64,000 nucleotides of DNA from Pseudomonas sp. B21-015 (GCF_024749285.1 NZ_CP087196.1:6510001-6574000), one strand, 5' to 3'; counted from the first letter of the stretch, positions 49,271 through 58,291 are shown. Notes: generated by a model not told the origin, from the sequence alone. A program made the numbers and translations.

Positions 49271-50872
49271 TTAAAATGTCGAAATCACGTTCCACAGTTT
49301 CGGAGCTTCAAAAACTGGAGCGATTTGCTCTACTAGCAATTGCTGCCGCAGGAACTCCGATAGTGGTTCGATGTGTTCCGCTTCGCGCCACTCAGCGGCC
49401 AAGTCTTCAATAATGTGATGCTCCGCCAGCAACTCTCCGCCGTGGTAATGCCGGATAATCGGGTGTAGAAAGTTTGAATCTTCGGCGCGTTTGACGTTCT
49501 CTCTGGCAATACGCGAAACATTGAAAGGGTTGTCAAACTTGCGCTGACCAAACTCCAAGGTCAGTGTCATGTACTCATCAGCGGCAAAGCGTTGTGCGAC
49601 GTAGTCCTGGGGCAATTCAAGATGCCATTTCAAGCGCTGTTGTTGCCGGTCTATCAGCATCACATCTTGCAGGAAGCCTGGTTGCTGCCAGAGGGCCGAG
49701 GACTGATTGACCCGCTCGATGATGCGCTCGCATGCCGGCGCCACCTGCAACTCATGGGTAGCCTGCGGCAGGGCGACTCCGTCGTAGCGCTCCAACAGCA
49801 ACTGGCACAGAGTGCGCACGTTGTAACGGAAACCGTGAATGAACCCCGACATGTACTTCTTGTAGTCGAGGTACTGCATCAAGGTGCCGGCAAAGTAAAG
49901 GTCTGGAATATTCTTTGACTGCCAATCCACCTGCTGCGCGGGCAATCGGCCCATGGAGCACAGCTCAGGGCGGCAAGACTCGTCGAACATCGAATCATCA
50001 AAGCGAAAGCCGGTACAGGCAATAACGCGATCGTATTCGATGACTTCCTGCTCACCCTCGGCGTGCTCGTAGCTGAAGTAGGCCTTGAACTTATCACCCT
50101 CACGCTCGATGCGATGCAGTTTAGCGTCGAGAATCGCGTTCTGCGATTTAAGCTGGTACGTGTCGAGCAGGTTGTTGTTGACCGCCCGCACATGCCCGAC
50201 GTAGTGAGTCGACCAGGCCATACGCAATGGATTTGGGCTCGCCACATGGATCATCGCCGCATGCTCGATCAGTGCGTCGGCGGTCTCGAAGCCCGAGTTG
50301 CCCTTGCCCAGGATCAGCACTTTCTTGTTGGTCAACGGCACCGGGTCGATGTCCATATCGACATAGTGCTCGACGTGCTCGATCCCCTCGATGTCCGGCA
50401 GCCAAGGCAGTTGCACGCCGGTGGCGACGATCAGCACACGGGCCCGCAGCTCCTCGCCCGTGGACAAGGTGACGATAAAGTCCTGGTCACGACGTACGTT
50501 CACTACTGAGCTATCGGTACGCACATTAAGCTGATGCTCTTTGGCAAAACCGTCCAAATAACGCGGCATGTCATCGGCATCGGGGAAATAGCGCTGGCTG
50601 TAGTCGGTGAACCGTGCCGCGGTGCTTTCGCTGCTTAACAGCGAGTTCCAATCCCAACGCAAGTTAATCTCAGGATCAGAATAACCGGTATGGACTTTAT
50701 TGATTGAGATCAACTTTCTATGCCGCGGAAATCGTTCAAATGATGTGCCCGCGCGACCACCGCTCTCAACAATCAGATAATCACGCCCTTGTTGTTGTAA
50801 GCAATAACCGGCCTGCAGCCCTCCCGGGCCAGCGCCAACAACCAAGTATCCATACGTCTTCTCAGCGGACAT
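49271..50872 (-). CDS. FAD-dependent monooxygenase (FMO/FOXRED2-like)
   Basis: A 533-residue two-dinucleotide-binding flavoprotein. The FAD motif is VVGAGPGGLQAGY (about 11-23) and the NADPH motif ILGKGNSGFETAD (about 186-198), with a third conserved ATG segment (LIVATGV). The C-terminal 130 residues are a distinct, less familiar extension. Members oxygenate nitrogen or sulfur or carry out Baeyer-Villiger reactions; N-oxidation of an amine made by the cluster decarboxylase is a reasonable but unproven idea. AAGGAG stands 8 bases before the ATG, and 150 bases separate it from the methyltransferase gene. Confidence 0.87.
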   Translation of the reverse strand: MSAEKTYGYLVVGAGPGGLQAGYCLQQQGRDYLIVESGGRAGTSFERFPRHRKLISINKVHTGYSDPEINLRWDWNSLLSSESTAARFTDYSQRYFPDADDMPRYLDGFAKEHQLNVRTDSSVVNVRRDQDFIVTLSTGEELRARVLIVATGVQLPWLPDIEGIEHVEHYVDMDIDPVPLTNKKVLILGKGNSGFETADALIEHAAMIHVASPNPLRMAWSTHYVGHVRAVNNNLLDTYQLKSQNAILDAKLHRIEREGDKFKAYFSYEHAEGEQEVIEYDRVIACTGFRFDDSMFDESCRPELCSMGRLPAQQVDWQSKNIPDLYFAGTLMQYLDYKKYMSGFIHGFRYNVRTLCQLLLERYDGVALPQATHELQVAPACERIIERVNQSSALWQQPGFLQDVMLIDRQQQRLKWHLELPQDYVAQRFAADEYMTLTLEFGQRKFDNPFNVSRIARENVKRAEDSNFLHPIIRHYHGGELLAEHHIIEDLAAEWREAEHIEPLSEFLRQQLLVEQIAPVFEAPKLWNVISTF

Positions 50873-51023
50873 TTGAAGCTCTCCTTATGTTTCACTTATT
50901 GACCAGAACAGCGCGCACGTAGACGTCCACGCTGTTACAGTGCGGAATTAATGAGTTGGGCAGATCAACAGTAAAACTGGCCTGATAGCCACAGACTTAC
51001 ATCAAAGTTAAACCGGCTTGGAG

Positions 51024-52052
51024 TTATAGATATCCAATGACCGCATGTTTCTCACCGTTGGATCTGATCACTTGGGTGCGAGTAAAACCAGCTTCATGCA
51101 ACAGCGCCTGAAACTGAGCCGCCGTGCGATGTTGCCCGCCGGTTTCCAGGAGCATCGCCAGGTCCTGCATGACCGCGGCAAACGGCTCGGCGCCTGACGC
51201 TTCCAACAAGCGATCGAGCACCAGAACTCGCCCTCCGGGATTCAGCGTCTGGCGAACCCGGCGCAGCAGCTGCAGAGATTGCTCGTCATTCCAGTCAGAG
51301 AGAATGAACCCCAGTGAGTAGGCATCCGCGTGGGGCAGCTCACCGGACCAGAAGTCACCCGGCGCAAAGCTGACCCTTGAGGCCAGCCCCACCCCGCTGA
51401 TCCGCGCCAGGCAATGGGGCTCCACGGCAGGCAGGTCGAACACCACCGCCCTGAGCTCGGCATGCTGTTGTGCGGCGGCGATGGCGAAGGTACCAATGCC
51501 GCCCCCCAAGTCGACCAGGCTCGACGCGTCGCCCAGCACCCCCAGCTTCACCAACTCTGCTGAAGGCTCGCGGCTGAGGTTCCACATCGCATCATGGAAC
51601 GCTGCGCCACGGTCCTCGGCCAGCAGGTAATCGAAGGGTGCCGACGCGTCTTGCGCCAGTTTCGACCATTGCGCCTGGCCGCTGCCCACGGCATCGCCGA
51701 GGTGGCGAAACAGCGGCAGAGTGTTGCTGTCGAAGTGTTCGAGCAAAGGCCCCAGATACTGCGACGACTGAGGATCCAGCGCGCCACGGGCGGACGCCGA
51801 CAGTCGATAGCCACCCGCTTGTTCCTCGACCAGCCCCCAAGCAATCGCGCCGCGCAAAAACCGCTCCAGTGTGGAGCCATCCAGCGCCAGGGTTTGTGCC
51901 AGAGCGTCTGCCCCGGAGCCCACGTCAGCGCTTGCAAGGGACTGGAAAACCCCTAGTCGATGCCCCTGCAGTAGAATTGCGCTGCCCATGAAGCCATAGA
52001 GCGCCAGACTCACGGGATCCAGGACCTTCCCGGCCATTGGTGGTACTGCCAT
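51024..52052 (-). CDS. O-methyltransferase-like protein with altered catalytic residue
   Basis: About 342 residues of the plant-type O-methyltransferase family, with an N-terminal dimerisation winged helix (about 15-105) and a SAM-binding domain (LVDLGGGIGTFAIAAA, about 183-198). The conserved segment normally read as L..HDW.DE is FILSDWNDEQ here, so the catalytic His is Ser. The start at 52052 has a strong GGGAGG. It may act as a methyltransferase on a non-phenolic group, or as a rearranged-function relative such as the hydroxylase/decarboxylase branch known in anthracycline pathways. Confidence 0.87.
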   Translation of the reverse strand: MAVPPMAGKVLDPVSLALYGFMGSAILLQGHRLGVFQSLASADVGSGADALAQTLALDGSTLERFLRGAIAWGLVEEQAGGYRLSASARGALDPQSSQYLGPLLEHFDSNTLPLFRHLGDAVGSGQAQWSKLAQDASAPFDYLLAEDRGAAFHDAMWNLSREPSAELVKLGVLGDASSLVDLGGGIGTFAIAAAQQHAELRAVVFDLPAVEPHCLARISGVGLASRVSFAPGDFWSGELPHADAYSLGFILSDWNDEQSLQLLRRVRQTLNPGGRVLVLDRLLEASGAEPFAAVMQDLAMLLETGGQHRTAAQFQALLHEAGFTRTQVIRSNGEKHAVIGYL

Positions 52053-52082
52053 ATCAACCTCCCTGTCCAACTGATGTAGTGA

Positions 52083-53189
52083 TTAAACGCCCAGCTCGAA
52101 AGAGCCTTGGGCCACGACTTGCCCGTTGATGATCAGATGCACCTCGTGTGCGCCAGGGTAGTAACTTCTCAGCGAACTGCTTTCGATACTGTGATCGCGC
52201 TGCAGCTTCACCGACCCCTTGACCAGCTTCTGGCGCTTGCTCCACTTGAACACCCGGCGGTTGATCTGGCCTCGGGCACCCGGTGCGAGAATCGCGTAGT
52301 CGACCATCAGCCCATGCTCGCTGGTGCTGTCGATCTGGATATCGCAATCCAGGGAAATACGCTCCCCTGGCTTGATCTGCGAAGGTCCGACCTGGAAGCG
52401 CTTGACCTGCACCGGCGCGGCCATGGAATACCCAAGCAGCTCCAGCGCACGGCTGTCACCGCGCCGCGCCAGGGTACGCAGCGAATGGCGGATGACCCAA
52501 TCGGTGTGCGGCCCACGCTCCTCGACCTGCCAACGCTCCAGCACATCGAGCACGGCGCTGGGATGGTCCTTGCTGATGTCATTGAGGTTGTTGGCCACCG
52601 AGCGGCGTACATACTCGCTGCGATCGTTGCGCAGACGCTCCAGTAGGGCCAGGACCGGTGCTGGGTCAACCAACAGGCTCGGGACCCGGGAGGCCCACGG
52701 CAGGCGCGGACGCGTGCCCTCGGAAACCAGCCTGCGCACGTCGGGGCTGTCATCGCTGACCCAGCCGGCCAGCACCTGCAATGTAGGCTCCAGGTAGGCA
52801 TCCAGATAAGGCCGGATGGCGAACTCGCCGGTGAAGTGCTGAGTCACCTTCTTGATCGCCTGCATGGCGGGCTCAAAGTGCTCAAGACCGCGGGTTTCGA
52901 AAATATCGGCGATCACCCACACCGGAAACCCGGTCATGCGACCAAAGCGGGTCCCGGGGATCGGGTCAAGCATGCGAACCAGTACCTGGGCCGCCGGCAC
53001 AAACTCCAGGCCCAAACCATCCCAGAGGGCGCTGGCCATGGCCTTGACCCGGGCCTTCATCTCCAGCGGTCGCAGGTCCGCTGGCAACGAGGCGCTGTAG
53101 CGCTGCTGATCGAAGCTCGCTAGCAGCGCGGCAGCGCGACCGCCCAACTCGACGCCGAGCGGATGATCGAAGTAATCCTTGAAGTCCAT
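52083..53189 (-). CDS. AlkC-family DNA glycosylase (HEAT-like repeats plus Ig-like domain)
   Basis: A 368-residue protein of the AlkC/AlkD alkylpurine glycosylase superfamily. Residues about 60-265 are helical HEAT-like repeats (ISKDHPSAVLDVLERW and TDWVIRHSLRTLARRGDSRAL among them), and residues about 275-368 form an Ig-like beta domain (LMVDYAILAPGARGQINRRV; YYPGAHEVHLIINGQ) like that of Pseudomonas AlkC. These enzymes remove alkylated bases without base flipping. Here it lies inside a biosynthetic operon, between methyltransferase and export genes, 15 bases or so from each. Self-protection against a DNA-alkylating product is the most attractive reading. Confidence 0.85.
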   Translation of the reverse strand: MDFKDYFDHPLGVELGGRAAALLASFDQQRYSASLPADLRPLEMKARVKAMASALWDGLGLEFVPAAQVLVRMLDPIPGTRFGRMTGFPVWVIADIFETRGLEHFEPAMQAIKKVTQHFTGEFAIRPYLDAYLEPTLQVLAGWVSDDSPDVRRLVSEGTRPRLPWASRVPSLLVDPAPVLALLERLRNDRSEYVRRSVANNLNDISKDHPSAVLDVLERWQVEERGPHTDWVIRHSLRTLARRGDSRALELLGYSMAAPVQVKRFQVGPSQIKPGERISLDCDIQIDSTSEHGLMVDYAILAPGARGQINRRVFKWSKRQKLVKGSVKLQRDHSIESSSLRSYYPGAHEVHLIINGQVVAQGSFELGV

Positions 53190-53204
53190 GACATCTCCCT
53201 TGAA

Positions 53205-53990
53205 TCAACGCTGAGCGTCGAGGCTGCTCTTATCAAATGTCAGCTCGTTGTAGCCATTGCCAAAGCGGTAGTTGCTCCAGCGCATCCAGGTCTGCTTGCC
53301 GGTCTGGTGGTTGACCATTCGCATCTCGCTGGCCCGCCAGTAGCGGTCCAGGTAAACACCATAACCGCTGTAGGTCTGGGTTTTGAGCAGCGCATTCTTG
53401 CGGTCGTAGTATTCGACCTTGAGCGGCCGGTAATACTGTTTGTCGAGCCAGGTGACCTGACGGGTGTAGCCGGAGCGCGGGTAAGCTGGGGTCATTTCCA
53501 GCTTGTACGCGTCCAACCCATCGACTACCTCGTCCCCCAGATACTGGTACTGATACTTATCGAGTTCCCAACTGGCCATGTCCTCGTAGGCGAACTCACT
53601 GCCCATAAATGGGCCTGACTTGTTCTCCGAAGCAATCCGTTTGACCCGACGCAGCGACGGGAAAAACTGCCACTGATCATCCGAGGTCAGGCTATGGGCG
53701 TGGGTCAGTAAGGTGGTGCCACGCACGTCCGCCGGACTCAGAAAACGCACCAGGCTCTTGTCGCCATCGGCATGCACTTCAAAAAACTGCACCGCTAACT
53801 CACGGGTACTTACCGCGCCGTAGGCATTACGCAATTCCATTTGCAGATCCGCCGACATGTCCTTCCAGCCGATGTTGTGCTGGTCCGCCTGCCTGGCGAT
53901 CTCCTGACCTTTCTCATCCGCCACGGCCACGCTCATCTCAACGAGGCAGAACAGCATCGCCAGGTACTTCACGCTCTTCAGTCCTTTCAC
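53205..53990 (-). CDS. LolA-like outer membrane lipoprotein-sorting protein partner of the MMPL exporter
   Basis: A 261-residue periplasmic protein with a signal peptide (KYLAMLFCLVEMSVAVA) and the LolA-like beta fold of proteins annotated as outer membrane lipoprotein-sorting. FFPSLRRVKRIASENKSG and GSEFAYEDM are typical. It starts at a GTG with GGAGAAG upstream, inside the last 53 bases of the exporter gene. Proteins of this type are commonly coupled to MMPL/RND exporters and may carry a hydrophobic cargo across the periplasm. Confidence 0.82.
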   Translation of the reverse strand: MKGLKSVKYLAMLFCLVEMSVAVADEKGQEIARQADQHNIGWKDMSADLQMELRNAYGAVSTRELAVQFFEVHADGDKSLVRFLSPADVRGTTLLTHAHSLTSDDQWQFFPSLRRVKRIASENKSGPFMGSEFAYEDMASWELDKYQYQYLGDEVVDGLDAYKLEMTPAYPRSGYTRQVTWLDKQYYRPLKVEYYDRKNALLKTQTYSGYGVYLDRYWRASEMRMVNHQTGKQTWMRWSNYRFGNGYNELTFDKSSLDAQR

Positions 53991-56268
53991 GCTTCTTCTC
54001 CAATGTCAGTTCAAGCAACCCTGGCAGCAGGAAAAAATCCGCCAGCAGAGCAATCACTAATGTCAGGGCGGTCATCAGCCCCATTTCCTGGTTCAAGGCG
54101 AACTCGGATGTTGCCTGGACCAGGAACCCGGCCGTCAAGGTCAGCGAGGTCACCAACAAGGCCGGTGCCGTGCTGGCGAAAGCCTCGCCAACCGCTTCAC
54201 CCACCGTCTGGCCGTGGGACTTGACCCGCTGCAACACCGCGTACATAAAGTGGATGGTGTCATCGACCACCACCCCCAGGGTCATGGAGGCGACGATGGC
54301 CACCGAGAACCCAACCTGCCCAACGCAGAGCCACCAGATACCCAGGGCCATGGCTGCCGGAATTACGTTCGGCACCATGGACAGCAGGCCCAGTTTCCAG
54401 GAGCGGAACAGCAGCATCAGCAAGAACGCAACCACCGCCGCCGAGGCGATGATCCCCCACATCATGCTCTCGATATTGCGCTGGCCGATGTGGGCGAAGA
54501 TCAATGTGGTGCTGGCGGCCTTGGCTTCGATTCCCGGCGCGTTGCTGGCCAGCCACGACATCGAGCGACGCTCGAAGTCGAGCATCTGCCGGGTACTCAG
54601 TTCGTGCAGGGCCACCACGCTCCGGGTGACCGTACGGCTGACATCGATCTGGTTGTTCAGGTCAAGGCCATAAGGTAAGGACTGCTCGTACAGCAGCAGG
54701 CTCTGCGCCGCCACTTCGGTGCTTTCCGGCAGCCGATAAGCTTCCTCGGTGCCAGTGGTCAGGCTACGGTTGACTCGCTTGACCACGTCCGAGAGCGAAC
54801 TGACATGGGCGACTTCCGACTGTTGGCGCAACCAGGTGGTATAGGCTTCCACCTGAGCCAGAAAGACCGGGTCATTCACGCCGCTGCTTGATTTGGACTT
54901 GAGCGCATACTCGATGGTGTAAAGACCGGTGAGGTTCTGCTCGGTGTAGTCATTGGCCTGCCGGAAAGCAGTCTCCGGGCTGAACCAGCGCAGATACTGG
55001 TCATTGAGCTCATTGCGCCCGGCCAACGAGGCCAGCACCACTACTACAGGGATGCTTAGCCACATCAACATCCGCGAGCGTGATTGTACCCAAGTGCCGA
55101 AGCGGGTCATTGCATGTTCAAGCGGATCACCTTTGGCGCTGGGCTTGAGTGGCAGCAGCGCAACCAGGCCCGGCAGCAGAAACAGGGTGAACAACCAGGC
55201 CAGGGCGATGCCGATCGAGACGATGTTGCCCAGGTCACGGAAAGGCGGGATCTCGCTGAAGTTCAGGGACAGGAAAGCCACCGCGGTGGTCAGACTGGTC
55301 ACGGTGACCGGCACAAGGGTTTCGTGCAGCGCTTCACGCAATGCATCCAACCGGGTAGCACCCTTGCGCAGATGCATCAGGGTGACCGACAGCACATGCA
55401 CCGAGTCCGCCACGGCGATCATCAGAATCACCAGCGGCGCAGACGCCGAGAGCGACGTCAGGCTCATGCCCAGCCAGCCCGCGATGCCCTCGGCGCTGGT
55501 CATGGCCAGATACACCACCGCCACCGCTGCCACTGTGGCCAGCACGCTGCGCAGCATGATCAGCGCGGCGATCAGGATCACCAGATAGACCCAAGGGGTC
55601 AGGTTGGCGGCGTCACCCAAGGCGGCTTCTAGGAAGGCGTTGTTGTACATCGCCATGCCCGTCAGGTGCACTTTGATCCCGGGAAACTTGGCTTGCGCCT
55701 CCTCAGCCAGCTGACGGGCGAAGCTCACCACCTCGCTATTCTCATAAGGAGAAACCCCGGCCAGGTGATACACCACATTGACCGCGGCGACGCTGCCGGC
55801 TTTGGACACCAAGCGGCCCACCAGCTGCGGCTCTGACAAGGCGATGGTGCGGACCCGCTGACGCTGCTGCTCGTTCAGGGCAGCGGCATCACGCACCAGA
55901 TCGGCGACCTGGATGTTGTCCGCGTCGGCGTCGATATTCTGGAAGTTACTGAGGGAATCCACCCGCACCGAATAAGGTGTCTGCCAGGCGCGCTGGGTGA
56001 TCCATTGCAGCGCTTCAAGGGACGACTGGCTGAACACGTCGCCCGACTCCGGCGCCACCACAATGAACAGGTTGTCCGACCGGTCAAAGGTCGCCTGCAT
56101 CTGCTCCTGCGCCATCAGCTCCGGGTTGTCCGGGGCAAGATACACCCGGTAATCGGTACTGAAGCCGAGTCGGCTCTGCCCCAGGCTGGCCAGATATGCC
56201 AGCCCTAGAAACAGCAGCAGGAACCCCCATCGCAAGCGCACTACACCTGACACTATCGTTCTCATCAT
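53938..56268 (-). CDS. MMPL/RND-family exporter (HAE3-like)
   Basis: A 776-residue membrane transporter with the RND plan: a first transmembrane helix (about 10-30), a large periplasmic domain (to about 225), six helices, a second periplasmic domain (about 420-620) and six more helices. VVDDTIHFMYA and AVADSVHVLSVT in the two halves are MMPL hallmarks. No periplasmic adaptor of the AcrA type is encoded nearby; instead there is a LolA-like protein and, across the divergent promoter, an outer-membrane barrel. It is the first gene of the ten-gene leftward unit. Confidence 0.9.
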   Translation of the reverse strand: MMRTIVSGVVRLRWGFLLLFLGLAYLASLGQSRLGFSTDYRVYLAPDNPELMAQEQMQATFDRSDNLFIVVAPESGDVFSQSSLEALQWITQRAWQTPYSVRVDSLSNFQNIDADADNIQVADLVRDAAALNEQQRQRVRTIALSEPQLVGRLVSKAGSVAAVNVVYHLAGVSPYENSEVVSFARQLAEEAQAKFPGIKVHLTGMAMYNNAFLEAALGDAANLTPWVYLVILIAALIMLRSVLATVAAVAVVYLAMTSAEGIAGWLGMSLTSLSASAPLVILMIAVADSVHVLSVTLMHLRKGATRLDALREALHETLVPVTVTSLTTAVAFLSLNFSEIPPFRDLGNIVSIGIALAWLFTLFLLPGLVALLPLKPSAKGDPLEHAMTRFGTWVQSRSRMLMWLSIPVVVVLASLAGRNELNDQYLRWFSPETAFRQANDYTEQNLTGLYTIEYALKSKSSSGVNDPVFLAQVEAYTTWLRQQSEVAHVSSLSDVVKRVNRSLTTGTEEAYRLPESTEVAAQSLLLYEQSLPYGLDLNNQIDVSRTVTRSVVALHELSTRQMLDFERRSMSWLASNAPGIEAKAASTTLIFAHIGQRNIESMMWGIIASAAVVAFLLMLLFRSWKLGLLSMVPNVIPAAMALGIWWLCVGQVGFSVAIVASMTLGVVVDDTIHFMYAVLQRVKSHGQTVGEAVGEAFASTAPALLVTSLTLTAGFLVQATSEFALNQEMGLMTALTLVIALLADFFLLPGLLELTLEKKRERTEEREVPGDAVLPR

Positions 56269-56332
56269 TTTGACATCCGTTCCAAAAGGGCTATGTGATC
56301 GACGGTGCGCAAGCTATAGAACAACATCTTTT

Positions 56333-56349
56333 ACGTCAACAGTTGACGT
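56333..56349. promoter_or_regulatory. operator palindrome 1
   Basis: ACGTCAACAGTTGACGT has perfect 7-base arms around CAG. Size and symmetry suit a MarR-type dimer, and a MarR gene lies at the end of the cluster. Binding is inferred. Confidence 0.65.
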
Positions 56350-56375
56350 GCAAACATTTAGCTTGTAGTTTTTTT

Positions 56376-56391
56376 ACGTCAAATATGACGT
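56376..56391. promoter_or_regulatory. operator palindrome 2
   Basis: ACGTCAAATATGACGT has perfect 6-base arms around AATA and the same half-site as palindrome 1. The two centres are about 42 bases apart, near four helical turns. It lies just before the ribosome site (AAAGGAG, 56398-56404) of the DUF1330-like gene, near the likely transcription start. Confidence 0.65.
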
Positions 56392-56409
56392 CATATAAAG
56401 GAGCAAGAC

Positions 56410-56907
56410 ATGAAGCTGAACGTAATCAGCGAAGCAAATCAGCCCACCGCGGCATCGGCTGTAGTGCTGGACGGTCGGGTTTCCCAACCGATGTTTGGGG
56501 AACTGGAAGTGCGTCGCCTGCAACTTTCCCCTGCGGCGGACGGGCAACCGGGGGTTCACGTGACAGGCGTCAAACAGGATCTCGCGCGCTGGGCCGAAGT
56601 CCAGGGCCCCACCATGCTGGTGGCCTTTCAGTTCCAGGCACCTAATGCCTCAGACAACGCCGATGCCCTGGCCAAGTATGTCGCCGACCGCGAACCAGCC
56701 CTAGCCCGCCACGGTGGGCACGTGGTGATCAGCGCTGTCACAGAGCGTGGTGAGCAGTGGTCCTTCGACGGCTTCGAGATCATCGAATTCCCGTCGGCGG
56801 ACGCCGTGGGCCAACTGATGCAAGACCCCGACTACCGCAATCGGACTGCGGCTTCCAGCGCGGTATTCGGTGGCGCCTTCGCCATGGCACCGATCCAAGC
56901 CGCCTAA
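56410..56907 (+). CDS. DUF1330-like small protein of the biosynthetic cluster
   Basis: A 165-residue soluble protein. Residues about 75-160 resemble the DUF1330 dimeric alpha-beta barrel (ALAKYVADREPALARHGG; IIEFPSADAVGQLMQDPDY). The N-terminal 70 residues are unfamiliar. Related small barrels in biosynthetic clusters act as cyclases, monooxygenases or isomerases, but no catalytic set can be named. It is the first gene of the rightward unit, with AAAGGAG before the ATG and two operator-like palindromes upstream. Confidence 0.7.
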   Translation: MKLNVISEANQPTAASAVVLDGRVSQPMFGELEVRRLQLSPAADGQPGVHVTGVKQDLARWAEVQGPTMLVAFQFQAPNASDNADALAKYVADREPALARHGGHVVISAVTERGEQWSFDGFEIIEFPSADAVGQLMQDPDYRNRTAASSAVFGGAFAMAPIQAA

Positions 56908-56929
56908 AGCTGCAATCAAGGACGATAGG

Positions 56930-58291
56930 ATGAACGCTTTTGCGCCAGGCCCTCGCGGGCATATGCTTTTCGGCTGCTCTGAGCGGTTTCGTAACGAACC
57001 GCTGGCACTCTTGAACGAGTGTCGGCAGCGCTACGGTACCCTCGTACGATTGCCCGTCGGTTTTGGGGCTTCCTTCTGCCTGGCCTTCGACCCGGCCGAT
57101 CTCGATACCATTTTCCAGGGCGAAAACTTCGGTCGCAGCGATATCGCCGCGGCCTTCGGCCCCCTGGCGGGTGGCAGCATGATCATCGCCGACGGCCAGA
57201 AGTGGAAGGAGCAGCGCAAGGCGGTCATCCCGTCGTTTGCCCTGCCGCGCCTGCGTGAGCTCGCGCTGAATGTCGACGCCCTGGCTCACGAACGCGTGGC
57301 CGACTGGTCCAATCGCGTGGACCACAACGGCGACATCGACCTGCAACACGAAATGGTCGAGTACGCCATGGACGTGCTGACCCAGTTTCTCTTCGGACAC
57401 CGCATCGGCGCCCAGGCTATTGCGCGCATCTCGCAAGGCTGGACCCTGAGCCTGCGCTACATGAATATCCGTCTGTCCTCGCCGGTTCCGCTTCCCGATT
57501 GGTTGCCGACGCCGAACAACCGCCGGCTGCACAACGCCGCCGGGCAGATCGCCACGGTCCTGCTGGAAATCATTGCCCAGCATCGCAGCAGTGCCGACGC
57601 AGCCGCTGGCGGTTTTCTTGGCGACTTGATCGACTACCGCGATGAACAAGGCCAGGCCCTCGATGATCAGCTCATCCTGCGGGAAATCATGGGCGTGTTC
57701 CTGGCCGGCTTCGACACCGTCGCCTCAGCCATGATGTGGACCTTGGGCGATCTTGCCAAATACCCGAGCTGGCAGCAGGCGGTACGCGATGAATTGAATT
57801 CAGTCGCCACCAGCAGCCGGCTCGACCTGAAAGACACGCCCGTGCTGGAACAATGCTTTAACGAATCCATGCGCCTGTCGCCACCGCTGTGGCTAATCGA
57901 TCGCAAAGCCGCCCAACCATGCGTACTCGGTGGCCAACGGGTGCCGGGAGGCACCAACATCATCATGAGTCCTTGGGTGACTCACCGTGACCCAACCTTC
58001 TGGGAGCGGCCTCTGGACTACCATCCCGAGCATTTTGCGGCGACGGCGCCCAGCCGTCCCAAGTACGCCTTCTTTCCCTTTGGCGGCGGACGGATGAAGT
58101 GCATTGGCATCGGCTTGGCACACTTGCAATTGAAGGCGCTGCTCCGGCAGGTGCTGACAAACTACGAGCTCAATGTGCGCCCGGAACACTTGCCTGAAAT
58201 TGAACCGGCATTCGTTCTACGGACTCGCAATGGCCTGAAGACTTCTCTGACCAGGCGCGTAGCTCATGGCGTATCCACTGTCGCGATTTAG
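56930..58291 (+). CDS. cytochrome P450
   Basis: A 453-residue soluble P450. Seen are the C-helix WKEQRKAVIPSF, the oxygen-binding I-helix FLAGFDTVASAM, the ExxR in NESMRL, and the heme loop FFPFGGGRMKCIGIG with the cysteine ligand. It resembles the CYP4/CYP102-like group more than the actinobacterial class. No ferredoxin or reductase gene is nearby, so electrons must come from elsewhere. The start at 56930 follows AAGGA at 7 bases. It is probably a tailoring hydroxylase or coupling enzyme of the cluster. Confidence 0.92.
   Translation: MNAFAPGPRGHMLFGCSERFRNEPLALLNECRQRYGTLVRLPVGFGASFCLAFDPADLDTIFQGENFGRSDIAAAFGPLAGGSMIIADGQKWKEQRKAVIPSFALPRLRELALNVDALAHERVADWSNRVDHNGDIDLQHEMVEYAMDVLTQFLFGHRIGAQAIARISQGWTLSLRYMNIRLSSPVPLPDWLPTPNNRRLHNAAGQIATVLLEIIAQHRSSADAAAGGFLGDLIDYRDEQGQALDDQLILREIMGVFLAGFDTVASAMMWTLGDLAKYPSWQQAVRDELNSVATSSRLDLKDTPVLEQCFNESMRLSPPLWLIDRKAAQPCVLGGQRVPGGTNIIMSPWVTHRDPTFWERPLDYHPEHFAATAPSRPKYAFFPFGGGRMKCIGIGLAHLQLKALLRQVLTNYELNVRPEHLPEIEPAFVLRTRNGLKTSLTRRVAHGVSTVAI

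Larger units (their letters stand above)
56269..56409. promoter_or_regulatory. shared divergent promoter of the biosynthetic cluster
   Basis: This 141-base AT-rich region lies between the exporter (leftward) and DUF1330-like (rightward) genes. The right arm of the first palindrome (TTGACG, 56343-56348) could serve as a -35 element for rightward transcription, with a poor -10 (TAGTTT) 17 bases on. The opposite arm offers the same hexamer for leftward transcription. Both would be covered by a protein bound to the palindrome. Confidence 0.55.

Noticed and set aside
50873..51023. Operator copy upstream of the monooxygenase gene (ACGTAGACGT)
   Set aside because: It resembles the ACGTCA half-site only in part and lacks the palindromic arrangement seen at 56333 and 56376.
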